Shown: one piece after another, positions 1 through 9,285 of the stretch
Position numbering within the stretch: position 1 is the stretch's first letter
Layout of the letters: every line of letters begins with the position of its first letter
Source: Runella sp. SP2
Lineage (GTDB): Bacteria > Bacteroidota > Bacteroidia > Cytophagales > Spirosomataceae
DNA length: 64,000 bases
NCBI RefSeq assembly: GCF_003711225.1
Contig: NZ_CP031030.1
Coordinates: 5,740,001-5,804,000, forward strand
Direction of reading: 5' to 3'
Translations under genes and position numbers: made by a program
Notes under the pieces: model-generated
Told to the model about the DNA's origin: nothing
Database searches by the model: none
Seen by the model: the letters and a program-made list of their open reading frames with translations, nothing else

Positions 1-869
1 TTTTGAAACTCGGCATCGTCGTTGAACGTACTTTCTGATAGTAAAGACTCAAAATCGAAACTTGAATTACTCGGATGATTTTTAATGACGGCCGTGATTT
101 TGAAGGGCTTTTCCGTAAAATCAAATCGAAGGGTTTTGCCAACAACATCGGTGCTATTAAATAGCTTTTTGGCAATTTCTTCCACAATTATAATTGAATT
201 AGGCTCTTTGAGGGCCGTTTGCTTTTCTCCCGAAATTATCTCAAAATCAAATACCTTCATAAAATTTTCATCGGCCAAGTTGATGGTCAAATGAAACTTG
301 TTTTTGGTTTCAGGATTCGACAGGTTATCGCGTCCAAAACTGGTCATGCGCGCCGTTGTTTCGATTTCTGGAATACTTTTCTTTGATTCTTCGGCTAATT
401 TATAACTTACGGCCGCAACCGTAAGGTCATCGGTTTTGGTCTTTTTGTGTTCGAGAACTCGGTAAATACGCGACGCATTACGGTGCTGTTGGTCAAAAGT
501 TAGCTCATCGAACAAATACAAGCCAATAATCAAAAAACAAGTGATTCCGAAAGTCAGGCCAGCCACATTGAGGGCTGTGTACAATTTGTGACGGGTAAGG
601 GTACGAAATGCGATTTTTAGGTAGTTGCGTAACATAGTTGGGCTGTATAAATAGGTTATTGGATACGGATTGGGCTTCCGTTTGATGTTTGACCATCGAA
701 CGTAGGTGAGGGCGTCACGCCAATAGCGTTGACGGGCGTTATTTTTACCCAAACGCTTAACTCGCAGAGCGTAGCGTTCATGCAAATCGCCCATCACTTC
801 CTCCCGCAAATGTGGTGCGAGCAGGCGACTAAGCCATTTGTCAATCCAAGCTGGGGGTTGATTTTTCAT
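1..869 (-). CDS. FtsX/MacB-type ABC permease with prefix domain, N-terminal part (runs off the left edge)
   Basis: The frame is open from an ATG at 869 down to base 1, giving the first 289 residues or so. Residues 1-65 are the permease prefix domain (APHLREEVMGDLHERY). They are followed by YSPTMLRNYLKIAFRTL, a first membrane segment near residues 90-115, and the start of the periplasmic MacB-PCD-like domain. Family members are 790-890 residues, so about two thirds lies outside the window. The start lies 3 bp after the stop of the 873-3491 permease, so the two are probably co-transcribed behind the PadR gene at 3505-3840. Bases 641-740 are about 92% identical to 3251-3350 in the neighbouring gene, which indicates duplication or gene conversion. 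The substrate is unknown; export of peptides or lipophilic compounds is inference from the family. Confidence 0.85.
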   Translation of the reverse strand, partial: MKNQPPAWIDKWLSRLLAPHLREEVMGDLHERYALRVKRLGKNNARQRYWRDALTYVRWSNIKRKPNPYPITYLYSPTMLRNYLKIAFRTLTRHKLYTALNVAGLTFGITCFLIIGLYLFDELTFDQQHRNASRIYRVLEHKKTKTDDLTVAAVSYKLAEESKKSIPEIETTARMTSFGRDNLSNPETKNKFHLTINLADENFMKVFDFEIISGEKQTALKEPNSIIIVEEIAKKLFNSTDVVGKTLRFDFTEKPFKITAVIKNHPSNSSFDFESLLSESTFNDDAEFQ

Positions 870-872
870 GTT

Positions 873-3491
873 TTACTCCGTCTTCAATGATTTTACTGGA
901 TTCATCAAAGCAGCTTTAATGGCTTGATAACTCACCGTCAGCAAGGCGATTGCGATGGCTCCTAAGCCTGCCGCCGCAAATATCCACCAAGATAATTCGG
1001 TACGGTACTCATAATGTTGGAGCCAATCGTTGAGCAAATAGTAGGAAATCGGAGCTGCGATAAAGCAAGCAATTAAAACCAGTAAAGCAAAATCTTTGGA
1101 AAGCATTTGCCAAAGCCCAGCCACACTAGCGCCCAACACTTTTCGGATGCCGATTTCTTTGATACGTTGCTCGGCAATAAACGAGGCCAGTCCAAACAAC
1201 CCTAAACACGAAATTAGTATCGCTAACAAGGCAAAGAAGGCCGCAAGTTTGCCGATTCGTTCTTCGTCACTGAACTTCCGACCATAAGCTTCATCCACAA
1301 AACTGTACTCAAACGGCGCTTCTGGATTGTATTTTTTGAATATACCAGCCACTTTATCAAGTGCCTTACTTGTGCCCAATTGGGGAGAAAGTTTGAAGCT
1401 AATCGTGTTGACTGCGTTGTAATTGATGGTATAAAAAGCAGCGTTAACAGGCTCAAAAGGCGATTGTCGAATCATATTTTTAATGACCCCGATTACTTTG
1501 TATTCTTTACCACTTCGGACGATTTCGCCGATAGGGTTTTTGAAGCCCATTAGCTTCAATGCCGCTTCGTTGATAATCATAGCCGAAGAATCAGTGGAGA
1601 AGTTTCTTGAAAAATCACGGCCTTGTACCAATTGCCATCCTACTGTTTTGCCAAAATCGTGGGTAACTTGATTCGCCATGAACAATGGTTGGGTATTCGG
1701 CGTTTTTCCTTTCCAAGAAATATTGGTGGTTCCTCCATACTGACTTGTAATAGAACCACCCGACTCTGCAAATTCGACCACAGCACCTGTATTAAGCAAA
1801 TCATTCCGCAAGGCTTCATAATTAGCGTAGAGTTCGGGCGTGTTCATGTTGATTTCTACCAAGCTACTACGCTCATAGCCCGAAGGACGGTCTTTGGCGT
1901 GTTGAATCTGCCGAAAAACGGTGATGATGCCAATGACTAAAGTAACTGAAACTGTGAATTGAAAAACTACCAACACTTTGCGAGGGACGGAAGAAAATCT
2001 CGATGCTTTGAAAGTACCTTTCAACACCTTAATCGGCTGAAAAGAAGACAAATAAAGCGCTGGATAGCTGCCTGCAATCAGCCCTGTAAGCACGCTAAAA
2101 CCTAACCCAAACAGCCAAAACCAAGGGTTAGCCCATAAAATAGAGACACGTTTGTCTGCGATTTCATTGAAATAAGGAAGAGCGAGTTGGGTGAAAATCA
2201 ATGCTACTACAAATGCCATGAGGGTAATCACAAACGACTCGCTCAAAAATTGAAAAATCAATTGACCGCGTACTGAACCAACCGATTTGCGAATACCAAC
2301 CTCTTTGGCCCGTTTTTCGGAGCGAGCAGTGCTCAGATTCATAAAGTTGATGCAGGCCAACAACAAAACAAAAACCCCAATGGCACCAAAAAGCCAAACA
2401 AAATAAACAATGCCGCCCGCGTTTTTCCCGTCTTTAAAGTCGGTGTATAAATGCCATTGCTCCATCGGGTGTAAGAAAAAGGCAGGTTTGTAGCCTGGCG
2501 GGTCTTTGCGTTTCATGCGAATATCCTTGATTTTGGCCGAAACCGCCTCCGCACTTGCCCCTTCTCTCAATTGCGCAAATACTTGAAAAGAGTTCTCATC
2601 CCATTCGTCCAACGCTCTTTTAACATACGCATCGTTGGCCACAAACAACTCCCAAGGTGCCAGGAAGAGAACATCGCGAAAGGCGCTGTTATACGGCAAG
2701 TCTTCATACACACCCGTCACTTTCACGTCGGTTTTGTTGCCCATCCTGATGATTTTATTCAGCGGATTCTCGGTACCGAAAAATGCTTTTGCCACCGATT
2801 CGGAAAGGAAAATCGTATGGACGTCTTTCAATCCGTCAGCGCTACCAGCCAACATCTTGAAAGACATCATATCCACAAAGTCGGGCTGTACATAATTGCC
2901 GCTTTTGGTTAGCTTCTTTTCTCCTGCCGCCAAAATCACGTCGCGGGTATAGGTCGAAAGGCTCGTCGCCTGAAAATCAGGGTACTTACTGCGCAGTTCT
3001 TCGGCCATTGGAATGGGGACGGAATTGTACGAAGAAATCGTCCCGTCAAAATTCACGAACTGCCATACTTGGGCGATACGGTCGTAGTTTTTGTGGCTTT
3101 TATTGAACGACAGTTCGTCCCAAACCCACAAGCCAATCAGCATCGCCACGGCCATGCCCGTAGCGAGTCCAAAGATGTTGATAAAGGAGTAACCTTTGTA
3201 TTTCAATAGGTTACGAAAAGCGATTTTGAAATAGTTGCGTATCATAGCGGGGCTGTATGTATAGGTTGTTGGATACGGATTAGGCTTCCGTTTGATGTTT
3301 GACCACCGAACGTAGGTGAGGGCATCGCGCCAGTAGCGTTGACGGGCGTTTGACTCACCCAGCCGCTGTGTTCGTCGTTGGTAGCGTTCGTGCAAATCGC
3401 CCATGATTTCTTCCCGCAGGTGTGGGGCCACCAAGCGGCGCAGGAACTCATCGAGCCTCGGAAAAGGGCTTTTATTTTTTAGTGTTTTCAT
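873..3491 (-). CDS. FtsX/MacB-type ABC permease with N-terminal prefix domain
   Basis: Inner-membrane permease of about 872 residues. The longest frame opens at a TTG (3500); the ATG at 3491 is preferred. Order: prefix domain (about 10-75, VAPHLREEIMGDLHERY), membrane segment (about 100-130), MacB-like periplasmic domain, first FtsX unit with cytoplasmic motif AKEVGIRKSVGS near 397, a second periplasmic domain, and a second FtsX unit with KEIGIRKVLGAS near 780. It is thus two MacB units in one chain. There is no ATP-binding domain, so it needs a separate ATPase; the only one in the window is at 21745-22422. It lies 13 bp after PadR (3505-3840) and just before the permease cut by the left edge. 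Its nearest relative here appears to be the 12856-15492 permease. Role in export or envelope stress is inference. Confidence 0.88.
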   Translation of the reverse strand: MKTLKNKSPFPRLDEFLRRLVAPHLREEIMGDLHERYQRRTQRLGESNARQRYWRDALTYVRWSNIKRKPNPYPTTYTYSPAMIRNYFKIAFRNLLKYKGYSFINIFGLATGMAVAMLIGLWVWDELSFNKSHKNYDRIAQVWQFVNFDGTISSYNSVPIPMAEELRSKYPDFQATSLSTYTRDVILAAGEKKLTKSGNYVQPDFVDMMSFKMLAGSADGLKDVHTIFLSESVAKAFFGTENPLNKIIRMGNKTDVKVTGVYEDLPYNSAFRDVLFLAPWELFVANDAYVKRALDEWDENSFQVFAQLREGASAEAVSAKIKDIRMKRKDPPGYKPAFFLHPMEQWHLYTDFKDGKNAGGIVYFVWLFGAIGVFVLLLACINFMNLSTARSEKRAKEVGIRKSVGSVRGQLIFQFLSESFVITLMAFVVALIFTQLALPYFNEIADKRVSILWANPWFWLFGLGFSVLTGLIAGSYPALYLSSFQPIKVLKGTFKASRFSSVPRKVLVVFQFTVSVTLVIGIITVFRQIQHAKDRPSGYERSSLVEINMNTPELYANYEALRNDLLNTGAVVEFAESGGSITSQYGGTTNISWKGKTPNTQPLFMANQVTHDFGKTVGWQLVQGRDFSRNFSTDSSAMIINEAALKLMGFKNPIGEIVRSGKEYKVIGVIKNMIRQSPFEPVNAAFYTINYNAVNTISFKLSPQLGTSKALDKVAGIFKKYNPEAPFEYSFVDEAYGRKFSDEERIGKLAAFFALLAILISCLGLFGLASFIAEQRIKEIGIRKVLGASVAGLWQMLSKDFALLVLIACFIAAPISYYLLNDWLQHYEYRTELSWWIFAAAGLGAIAIALLTVSYQAIKAALMNPVKSLKTE

Positions 3492-3504
3492 TGTGGCCAA
3501 AGCA

Positions 3505-3840
3505 TTAGCTCCATTTTAAAGTCACTTGCGGCACAATGCGCTCCCAAAGGTTATTTCGAACTTGGCGCACGTCGTTCAGCACCCTTCCACCCAGCGCCGT
3601 TACGGTAAATAAGCGTTTACGCCGCCCGCCGCGTTCGGCAGTAGCTTCGCCCAAAAGTGAAGTCACGTAGCCCTTTTGTTCAAGCCGCTGCAAAGCAGCA
3701 TGTACTGCCCCCGTGCTGACGGTTTGTCCCGTTTCTTGCTCCAATTCTTCGGCAATAGACACCGAGTAAGCATGGGGGGCAAGAACCGCTACGGTCAAGA
3801 GTACCACTTCTTCAAATTCACCTAAATCACTTCTTCGCAT
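3505..3840 (-). CDS. PadR-family transcriptional regulator
   Basis: A 111-residue winged-helix protein that starts MRRSDLGEFEEVVLLTVAVL and has the PadR pattern (VHAALQRLEQKGYVTS, then a wing rich in ERGGRRKRLF). It lacks the longer C-terminal helix of classical PadR, as is usual for the short copies paired with prefix-domain permeases. It is the first gene of an operon with the permeases at 873-3491 and 1-869. PadR proteins usually repress efflux genes and release DNA on ligand binding; that it represses its own operon is inference. The two paralogues in this window (9282-9620, 18257-18601) occupy the same position relative to a prefix-domain permease. Confidence 0.9.
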   Translation of the reverse strand: MRRSDLGEFEEVVLLTVAVLAPHAYSVSIAEELEQETGQTVSTGAVHAALQRLEQKGYVTSLLGEATAERGGRRKRLFTVTALGGRVLNDVRQVRNNLWERIVPQVTLKWS

Positions 3841-3870
3841 GAGTCATTGTTATTTCATCTATTTCCGTAT

Positions 3871-3887
3871 ATAAAATACCTTGCCAA
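3871..3887 (-). promoter_or_regulatory. Possible sigma-54 promoter (A) of PadR-permease operon
   Basis: On the minus strand the sequence reads TTGGCAAGGTATTTTAT. The -24 part (TGGCA) fits sigma-54 promoters, but the -12 part (TTTAT) lacks the GC. It lies 31-47 bp before the PadR start and its GG is 54 bp from the palindromic site at 3939-3976, the same spacing as at the better promoters near 24029 and 24176. That spacing is the main support. Confidence 0.4.
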
Positions 3888-3889
3888 GA

Positions 3890-3924
3890 AAAAAAGCACC
3901 GATTTTGATGTAAAATCGGTGCTT
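3890..3924 (-). terminator. Rho-independent terminator of the 4103-6502 permease
   Basis: Perfect stem AAGCACCGATTTT / AAAATCGGTGCTT with a short loop, followed on the minus strand by a run of T. It ends transcription from the permease at 4103-6502 and happens to lie between operator A and promoter A of the next operon. Confidence 0.85.
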
Positions 3925-3938
3925 CGTTTACATTGAAT

Positions 3939-3976
3939 TGTCCAAAAACGGACAGTTTCCAGTACGTCAACGGACA
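3939..3976. promoter_or_regulatory. Bipartite palindrome, putative NtrC-type enhancer site A
   Basis: TGTCC-AAAAAC-GGACA, then 6 bp, then AGTAC-GTCAAC-GGACA. The same layout recurs at 9874-9910 and 24085-24121. Two inverted repeats about 21-22 bp apart put two dimers on one face of the helix, as for NtrC-family activators. It lies about 54 bp upstream of the -24 element before the PadR gene at 3505-3840. The binding protein (regulator at 24245-25621) is inferred. Confidence 0.65.
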
Positions 3977-3987
3977 GTCTGTTTACT

Positions 3988-4048
3988 GTTTGAGGTTTAG
4001 GGTTTGAGGTTTAATGTTTGGAGTTTGAGGTTTACCGTTTGGGGTTTT
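3988..4048. repeat. Degenerate TTTGAGG-rich tandem repeat
   Basis: Imperfect repetition of GTTTGAGGTTTA-like units (TTTGAGG three times, TTTGGAG, TTTGGGG) between operator A and the end of the permease at 4103. All G-rich runs are on the plus strand. No coding potential is visible. Confidence 0.5.
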
Positions 4049-4102
4049 TCGGTTCATGCTTTGCTTTCTAAAAATTTGCCACTTGCAAACTTGCCCTTTT
4101 CC

Positions 4103-6502
4103 CTATTCAACCTTCAACGCCTCTACGGGGTCGGACAAGGCAGCTTTGGCACTACGAAAACTGAGGGTAAGGAATGCAATTGTCACCGTTAGGAATCCTG
4201 CCAAGCTGGGGATAAGCCAATTCACTTCGATGCGATAGACAAAATCAGCCAACCACTGATTCATGAAATACCAAGCCGCAGGTGTAGCCAGGACAATCGC
4301 CACCAAAATGGGTTTTAAAAAGTCGATGGAAAGGAGCTGGACAATGCTTGCGACCGAAGCCCCGAGCACCTTCCGAACGCCAATTTCTTTGGTGCGCCGA
4401 GCTACAACAAATAAAACGAGTCCGTACAGGCCCAAACATCCAATAAGAATGGCAACTACCGAGAAAAGGCTCGCCAATCGAACCGTCAATTGTTCTGTTT
4501 CGTAAAATTTTGCCAATTGTTCATCGAGGTATTCGTAGCTAAACACCTCATTCGGGTAGGTTTTTTGCCACGTTTGTCGAACGTGGTCGAGGGTTTTGGA
4601 GGGAGAAACTGCCGCAACCCGTACGCCTACTTTTCGATAACGGTTGGTCTGGGTAGAAATCACACAGGGCTCAATCTGCTCGCGCAAAGAGCGAAGATGA
4701 AAATCTTTGACCACTCCCACCACGGGCGCAGCTACGGGCGACAAGTACGTTTCTATTTTATGACCCAATATGTCGTTGGGGTCTTTGATGTTTAGTTTTT
4801 TGAGCAATGCTTCGTTGACCACATATTCCCGAATGGTATCCGACGGCGCGACGTTCCTTCCTGTTACCAATTCCAGCCCATAGGTTTTGAGATAATCGGC
4901 ATCCCCCAATCGTTCTCGTATCGGAAAAGCTTCCCACTGCGCACGGTTGTCGAATTTAAACGAGCCACCGTTCATCACCGAAGCCGACGGTGGGCGATAC
5001 GCCGCACTTACCGACTGTATTTCGGGGTATTGAAGCAAGGCGTTTTTAAACGCCGTGAGGGCCGTTGGGGAAGGGTCGGGTAGGTTGACGACCAATACGT
5101 TGTCTTTTTTAAAACCCAAATCCGATTGCTCCACATACTTCATTTGCCTCATCACAACCATTGTACCAATAAGTAAGGCTTGACAAATGGCAAATTGTAC
5201 CACAATCATCGACTGTCGCAGGGAAAAACCTCCCCTTTTCGGCAGAAATCCCTTCCCTTTTAATGCCTGCCAAGGACTAAAGCCCGACATCATAAACGCA
5301 GGATAACCGCCCGCTAATCCGATGATACCAACCAAAAGTACTGTCAAAAATAGCATCGCTTGGGCATCGAGGGTAAATGCCAAATTCAGTCCAAGCCATT
5401 GATTAACAAATGGTAACACGAGCGCGACCAAAAGCGCTGCCCCGACTGATGCCGTTGCCACAATCAGCGTCGTTTCCAATAAAAATTGACGCATTACTTG
5501 CCATTTTGTACTTCCCAACGTTTTGCGAATGCCAATTTCTTTAGCCCGACTCAACGACTGTGCCGTGGCTAAGTTGATAAAATTGAGGCAGGCAATTAGA
5601 ATTAAAAACGCACCAATCCATCCCAGCGACCACAGCAACGAGCGCTGAATCAATGCCCCACCCGTTCGTTTTACATCGAAATGCACCTCCGACAACGGTT
5701 GAATCTGGAACTGAAAAACCGAAGCATCTTTGCCATAGTGTTTTTGAGCAAGGGCAGGAAAAGCACGTGCCACTTGAGCCGCCGAACTTGGGTTTTTGAG
5801 CGTAAGATAAACGCGGTCGGTAGAGTTGAGTGCCCACCAATCATTCAGGTTTTGGTCGGGAAGTAGATGCGAGAACGTGCCCATCGAAATAAACAACTGC
5901 ACATCGTTGTTGGTCGTGCGTGGCGGATCGGCTATAATTCCCGTGACTTTTACTTTGGTCAAATGATTCAAATCCAGCACTTTACCGATGGGCTCCTCGC
6001 TACCGAAGTATTTTTTTGCCCACGCTTCGGTAAGTACTACCGTATTAGGTTCGCGAAGGGATGTCTTGGGGTTTCCTTTAAGCCACTGATAATCAAAAAT
6101 ATCAAACCATTCTGACTCGATAAAAGCGCCCGTATTTTGTTCTAAAAACCGCTGCGAAGTTCCATTTTTGGGAACAGGAACACTCACGGTCAATTCACGT
6201 AATGTTTTCAACGAAGCCGCTTGCTCTACTTGCGAAAACCCATCGCGAAGCGCCTTCGCCATCGGAAGAGGTGCTTCAGGGTACGTTTCTACGGAGCCGT
6301 CTTCTAAGTGCAAATCTAACACGACGCGAAAGATGCGGTCGAACCGATGGTAGTGGCGGTCGGTACTGAGATGATACGAAATGAAGACAAAAATTAGGAT
6401 TCCTCCCGCCATTCCGACGGTGAGGCCCAAGACGTTAAGAGCAGTGTACGTACGATAACGACGTAGGTTGCGTAGTGCAATGGTGAGGTAGTTTTTGAGC
6501 AT
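4103..6502 (-). CDS. FtsX/MacB-type ABC permease without prefix domain
   Basis: A 799-residue permease starting directly at MLKNYLTIALRNLRRYRTY, without the prefix domain seen in the neighbours. It has two MacB/FtsX modules, with the cytoplasmic motif AKEIGIRKTLGS near residue 322 and KEIGVRKVLGAS near 706, each followed by three predicted membrane helices. Large periplasmic domains lie between. It seems to be a single-gene unit: the hairpin at 6589-6623 ends the upstream gene and the one at 3890-3924 follows its own stop. There is no PadR gene directly in front. It must use an ATPase encoded elsewhere, perhaps the one at 21745-22422 (inference). Substrate unknown. Confidence 0.88.
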   Translation of the reverse strand: MLKNYLTIALRNLRRYRTYTALNVLGLTVGMAGGILIFVFISYHLSTDRHYHRFDRIFRVVLDLHLEDGSVETYPEAPLPMAKALRDGFSQVEQAASLKTLRELTVSVPVPKNGTSQRFLEQNTGAFIESEWFDIFDYQWLKGNPKTSLREPNTVVLTEAWAKKYFGSEEPIGKVLDLNHLTKVKVTGIIADPPRTTNNDVQLFISMGTFSHLLPDQNLNDWWALNSTDRVYLTLKNPSSAAQVARAFPALAQKHYGKDASVFQFQIQPLSEVHFDVKRTGGALIQRSLLWSLGWIGAFLILIACLNFINLATAQSLSRAKEIGIRKTLGSTKWQVMRQFLLETTLIVATASVGAALLVALVLPFVNQWLGLNLAFTLDAQAMLFLTVLLVGIIGLAGGYPAFMMSGFSPWQALKGKGFLPKRGGFSLRQSMIVVQFAICQALLIGTMVVMRQMKYVEQSDLGFKKDNVLVVNLPDPSPTALTAFKNALLQYPEIQSVSAAYRPPSASVMNGGSFKFDNRAQWEAFPIRERLGDADYLKTYGLELVTGRNVAPSDTIREYVVNEALLKKLNIKDPNDILGHKIETYLSPVAAPVVGVVKDFHLRSLREQIEPCVISTQTNRYRKVGVRVAAVSPSKTLDHVRQTWQKTYPNEVFSYEYLDEQLAKFYETEQLTVRLASLFSVVAILIGCLGLYGLVLFVVARRTKEIGVRKVLGASVASIVQLLSIDFLKPILVAIVLATPAAWYFMNQWLADFVYRIEVNWLIPSLAGFLTVTIAFLTLSFRSAKAALSDPVEALKVE

Positions 6503-6588
6503 AAAATAACAGCGGCTTTATTTTATCTCGAAATTACTCAGAACCTTCTACAGACGACCGTTAAAAAATGTTAAGTGTTTGGTTTGGT

Positions 6589-6623
6589 AAGCCCTTCCAA
6601 GTTTCCAAAGCTTGGAAGGGCTT
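6589..6623 (-). terminator. Hairpin terminator after the 6631-9285 permease
   Basis: Perfect 13-bp arms AAGCCCTTCCAAG / CTTGGAAGGGCTT, eight bases after the stop at 6631. No clear T-run follows. It belongs to the CCTTCCAAG palindrome family also at 10420-10448 and 38309-38341. Confidence 0.65.
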
Positions 6624-6630
6624 GTCTCCC

Positions 6631-9285
6631 CTACTCTGCTTTCAGCGATTTTACAGGATTGCCCAAGGCCGCTTTGATGGATTGAAAACTGACGGTGAAA
6701 AAGGCGATTAGAATCGACAATGCCGCCGCAATCACAAACGTCCAAACGCTGATGTCGATGCGGTATGGATAATTTTCGAGCCACTGTTTGATGGCATAAT
6801 AAGCCACCGGAAAGGCAAAAACAAACGATAAACTGACCAGTTTTAGAAAATCAGCCGAAAGTAGCGTCGTGATGCTTGCTACCGACGCCCCCAATACTTT
6901 ACGGATACCGATTTCTTTGGTGCGTCGCTCGGCCGAGAGGGTAGCTAAACCGAAAAGGCCAATGCACGAAATAAAAATCGTCAGAATCGCGCCAAAGAGC
7001 ATGATTTGCTTCCATTTAGCTTCGGCTTCGTAGCGTTTTTCGTTTTCTTCGTCCATAAACTTATACTCGTACGGATTTGTTGGGAAGAGTTTTTTGTACG
7101 TTTTGGCAAGATGGTTTAGGCTCGCCGTTTCGCTTCCTTCCTTGATTTTAACGAACACTTTTCCGTACTGATTTCCTGGCTTCATCGTAAACATCTGTGG
7201 GCTTATTTTGGCGTTAAGTGACTCAAAATGAAAATCTTTCACCACGCCAATCACCTTGTATTTTTCGCCTTCGTTATACCAAAAATCCACCACTTGCCCC
7301 AACGGGTTTGTCCAACCTGCTTTTTTCACAAAAGTCTCATTGACCAATACCGACGAAGTAGAATCAGAATTAAACTCCGCCGAAAAATTACGCCCTTTGA
7401 TAATCGGGATTTGTAACAGCGGAAAGTAGGTAGCATCTACGGTTTCGTAGGCAAAATTTATTTCGGTTTGGCCGTTTACTTTGGCAATCGTGTACCAGTT
7501 TCCGCCGTTTTTTGGGGCTACGTCCCGTATATTTTGGTTTTTCAGTAATTCATCTTTAAAGACCTTCGCTTCATTCCGACTCAAACCCGACTTGTTCACC
7601 ATCACAATGCCTTTGTCGTTGTAGCCTAAGTCTTTGTTGGTCAAATAGTTGAATTGAGAATAAATAGTAAGCGTCGCAATGATTAAAAACGAAGCCAACG
7701 CAAACTGCAACACCACCAAGCCTTTTTGAAGATAGTTTTTGCCCGAAAGATTGAAGCGGCTGTAAAGCGTTTGAACAGGATTATAATTGGATAAAACCAA
7801 CGCAGGATAAAAGCCCGCCAAAAGACCTGTGGCCAAAAACAAACCGATATAACCCGCCACTAATTTAGCATCAAACAAATATGAAAATGCCAATGCCTTG
7901 TTAGAAAGCTCATTGAAGGTAGGCAGCACCATTTGTACCAATAATAGCGCAAATCCAAAGGCCAAAAAGCACAGAATAAACGATTCACCCAAAAATTGCA
8001 TCATCAACTGCCCACGGCCACCACCAACGACCTTGCGTACCCCAATTTCTTTGGCCCGTTTGAGCGAGCGCGCCACCGTCAGGTTCACGAAGTTGATGCA
8101 CGCAATGAGTAAAATAAACAGCGCAATACCCGAAAGAATATATGAAAACATTGGGTTGCTCGCATCCACCAAGCCATTTTGGGCAGGCATATCTTTATTG
8201 AGGTGCATATCAGTAAAGGCTTGCAGCATGTATTCCGTTTTGCTCTGCGGCCCAAATCGCTTGATTTCTTCTTCCAACGCTTGTTTGGAATCTTTTTGAA
8301 AAACGCGGTTCATAGTGGCCTCTACTTTTTTGAGGTTGGCATTAGGCTCAAGCACTACAAACGTATTTTGGAAAAAGCTGAACCAGTTACTTTCATTGGC
8401 CATTTCTTCTTTGCTTACCACATAGGGAAAAAGAAAGTCAAACTTAATCGAAGAATTCTGAGGGCATTTTTTGGCAATTCCCGTCACGGTATAGGGTTCA
8501 AATTCCTTTGAATCTCCTTGCGAATTTCGCACCAAAAGAATTTTTCCTAAAGCGTTGGCGGTTCCAAACTGTTTTTCGGCCATTTCTTCCGAAAGCACTA
8601 CTGATTTTGGTTCTCTTAACGCCGTAGTAGGATTTCCGCTGACAAGTGGGAACGAAAACAGCGCAAAGAAACTGCTATCGGCATAAAACGATTCAAAACT
8701 TTTGACTTCTGTTCCCACTTTGATGTCACTTCGGTTGCTTTGGTAACGCACCGACATTTTGATTTCGGGAACACCCGCCGCAAATTTAGGCCCTTGCAAG
8801 TACCCCGTATGAGTGTTGTAAGACTGAAAAACTCCCGCAGGTGTAAACTGTTTGCTTGTAATGCGATAGATGTGGGGATTGTTGGCATGAAACCGATCAA
8901 AACTCACCTCGTCTTTGGTATAAAGCATGATCAGCATGGCTGCCGCCAAGCCAATACTCAAACCAATGACGTTGATAGACGAATACACCTTGTTGTGCGC
9001 CAAGGTTCGAAAAGCGATGGTGAAGTAATTGCGTAACATAGATGGCTGAATTAAAAAAGGGTTATTGTAAGCTTGTTTTCTTTCGCGACGACGGACAAAA
9101 GGAGGCAATACCGATGCTACATTGAGCAAATAACGCCACGTGGCTTGGCGTTTTCCTGCCCGCTCGTACCAGTAGGCGTATAATTCATCCAAATCACCTT
9201 CTACTTCTTCGAGGGTATCTTCTGGATGAAACCACTTCAAGACACGGTTGGCCCACTGAGGCGGATGAAGTTCATTGGTTTTCAT
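6631..9285 (-). CDS. FtsX/MacB-type ABC permease with N-terminal prefix domain
   Basis: An 884-residue inner-membrane permease. Residues 1-85 form a divergent prefix domain (WFHPEDTLEEVEGDLDELY); the rest is two MacB/FtsX modules with AKEIGVRKVVGG near residue 413 and KEIGIRKVLGAS near 791. Its ATG overlaps the stop of the PadR gene (9282-9620) in an ATGA arrangement, indicating translational coupling. The operon appears to end at the hairpin at 6589-6623. It lacks an ATPase domain and probably works with a separate ABC ATPase. The prefix domain may link the permease to a regulator or partner, but its function is not established from the sequence. Confidence 0.9.
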   Translation of the reverse strand: MKTNELHPPQWANRVLKWFHPEDTLEEVEGDLDELYAYWYERAGKRQATWRYLLNVASVLPPFVRRRERKQAYNNPFLIQPSMLRNYFTIAFRTLAHNKVYSSINVIGLSIGLAAAMLIMLYTKDEVSFDRFHANNPHIYRITSKQFTPAGVFQSYNTHTGYLQGPKFAAGVPEIKMSVRYQSNRSDIKVGTEVKSFESFYADSSFFALFSFPLVSGNPTTALREPKSVVLSEEMAEKQFGTANALGKILLVRNSQGDSKEFEPYTVTGIAKKCPQNSSIKFDFLFPYVVSKEEMANESNWFSFFQNTFVVLEPNANLKKVEATMNRVFQKDSKQALEEEIKRFGPQSKTEYMLQAFTDMHLNKDMPAQNGLVDASNPMFSYILSGIALFILLIACINFVNLTVARSLKRAKEIGVRKVVGGGRGQLMMQFLGESFILCFLAFGFALLLVQMVLPTFNELSNKALAFSYLFDAKLVAGYIGLFLATGLLAGFYPALVLSNYNPVQTLYSRFNLSGKNYLQKGLVVLQFALASFLIIATLTIYSQFNYLTNKDLGYNDKGIVMVNKSGLSRNEAKVFKDELLKNQNIRDVAPKNGGNWYTIAKVNGQTEINFAYETVDATYFPLLQIPIIKGRNFSAEFNSDSTSSVLVNETFVKKAGWTNPLGQVVDFWYNEGEKYKVIGVVKDFHFESLNAKISPQMFTMKPGNQYGKVFVKIKEGSETASLNHLAKTYKKLFPTNPYEYKFMDEENEKRYEAEAKWKQIMLFGAILTIFISCIGLFGLATLSAERRTKEIGIRKVLGASVASITTLLSADFLKLVSLSFVFAFPVAYYAIKQWLENYPYRIDISVWTFVIAAALSILIAFFTVSFQSIKAALGNPVKSLKAE

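Noticed and set aside
505-696. ORF of 63 residues on the minus strand
   Set aside because: It overlaps the real permease frame at 1-869, which shows clear family motifs; it is a shadow frame.
3988-4048. TTTAGGG/TTTGAGG repeats as a telomere-like or CRISPR array
   Set aside because: Units are irregular, without spacers of constant length, and short; no cas gene is near. Kept only as a degenerate repeat.
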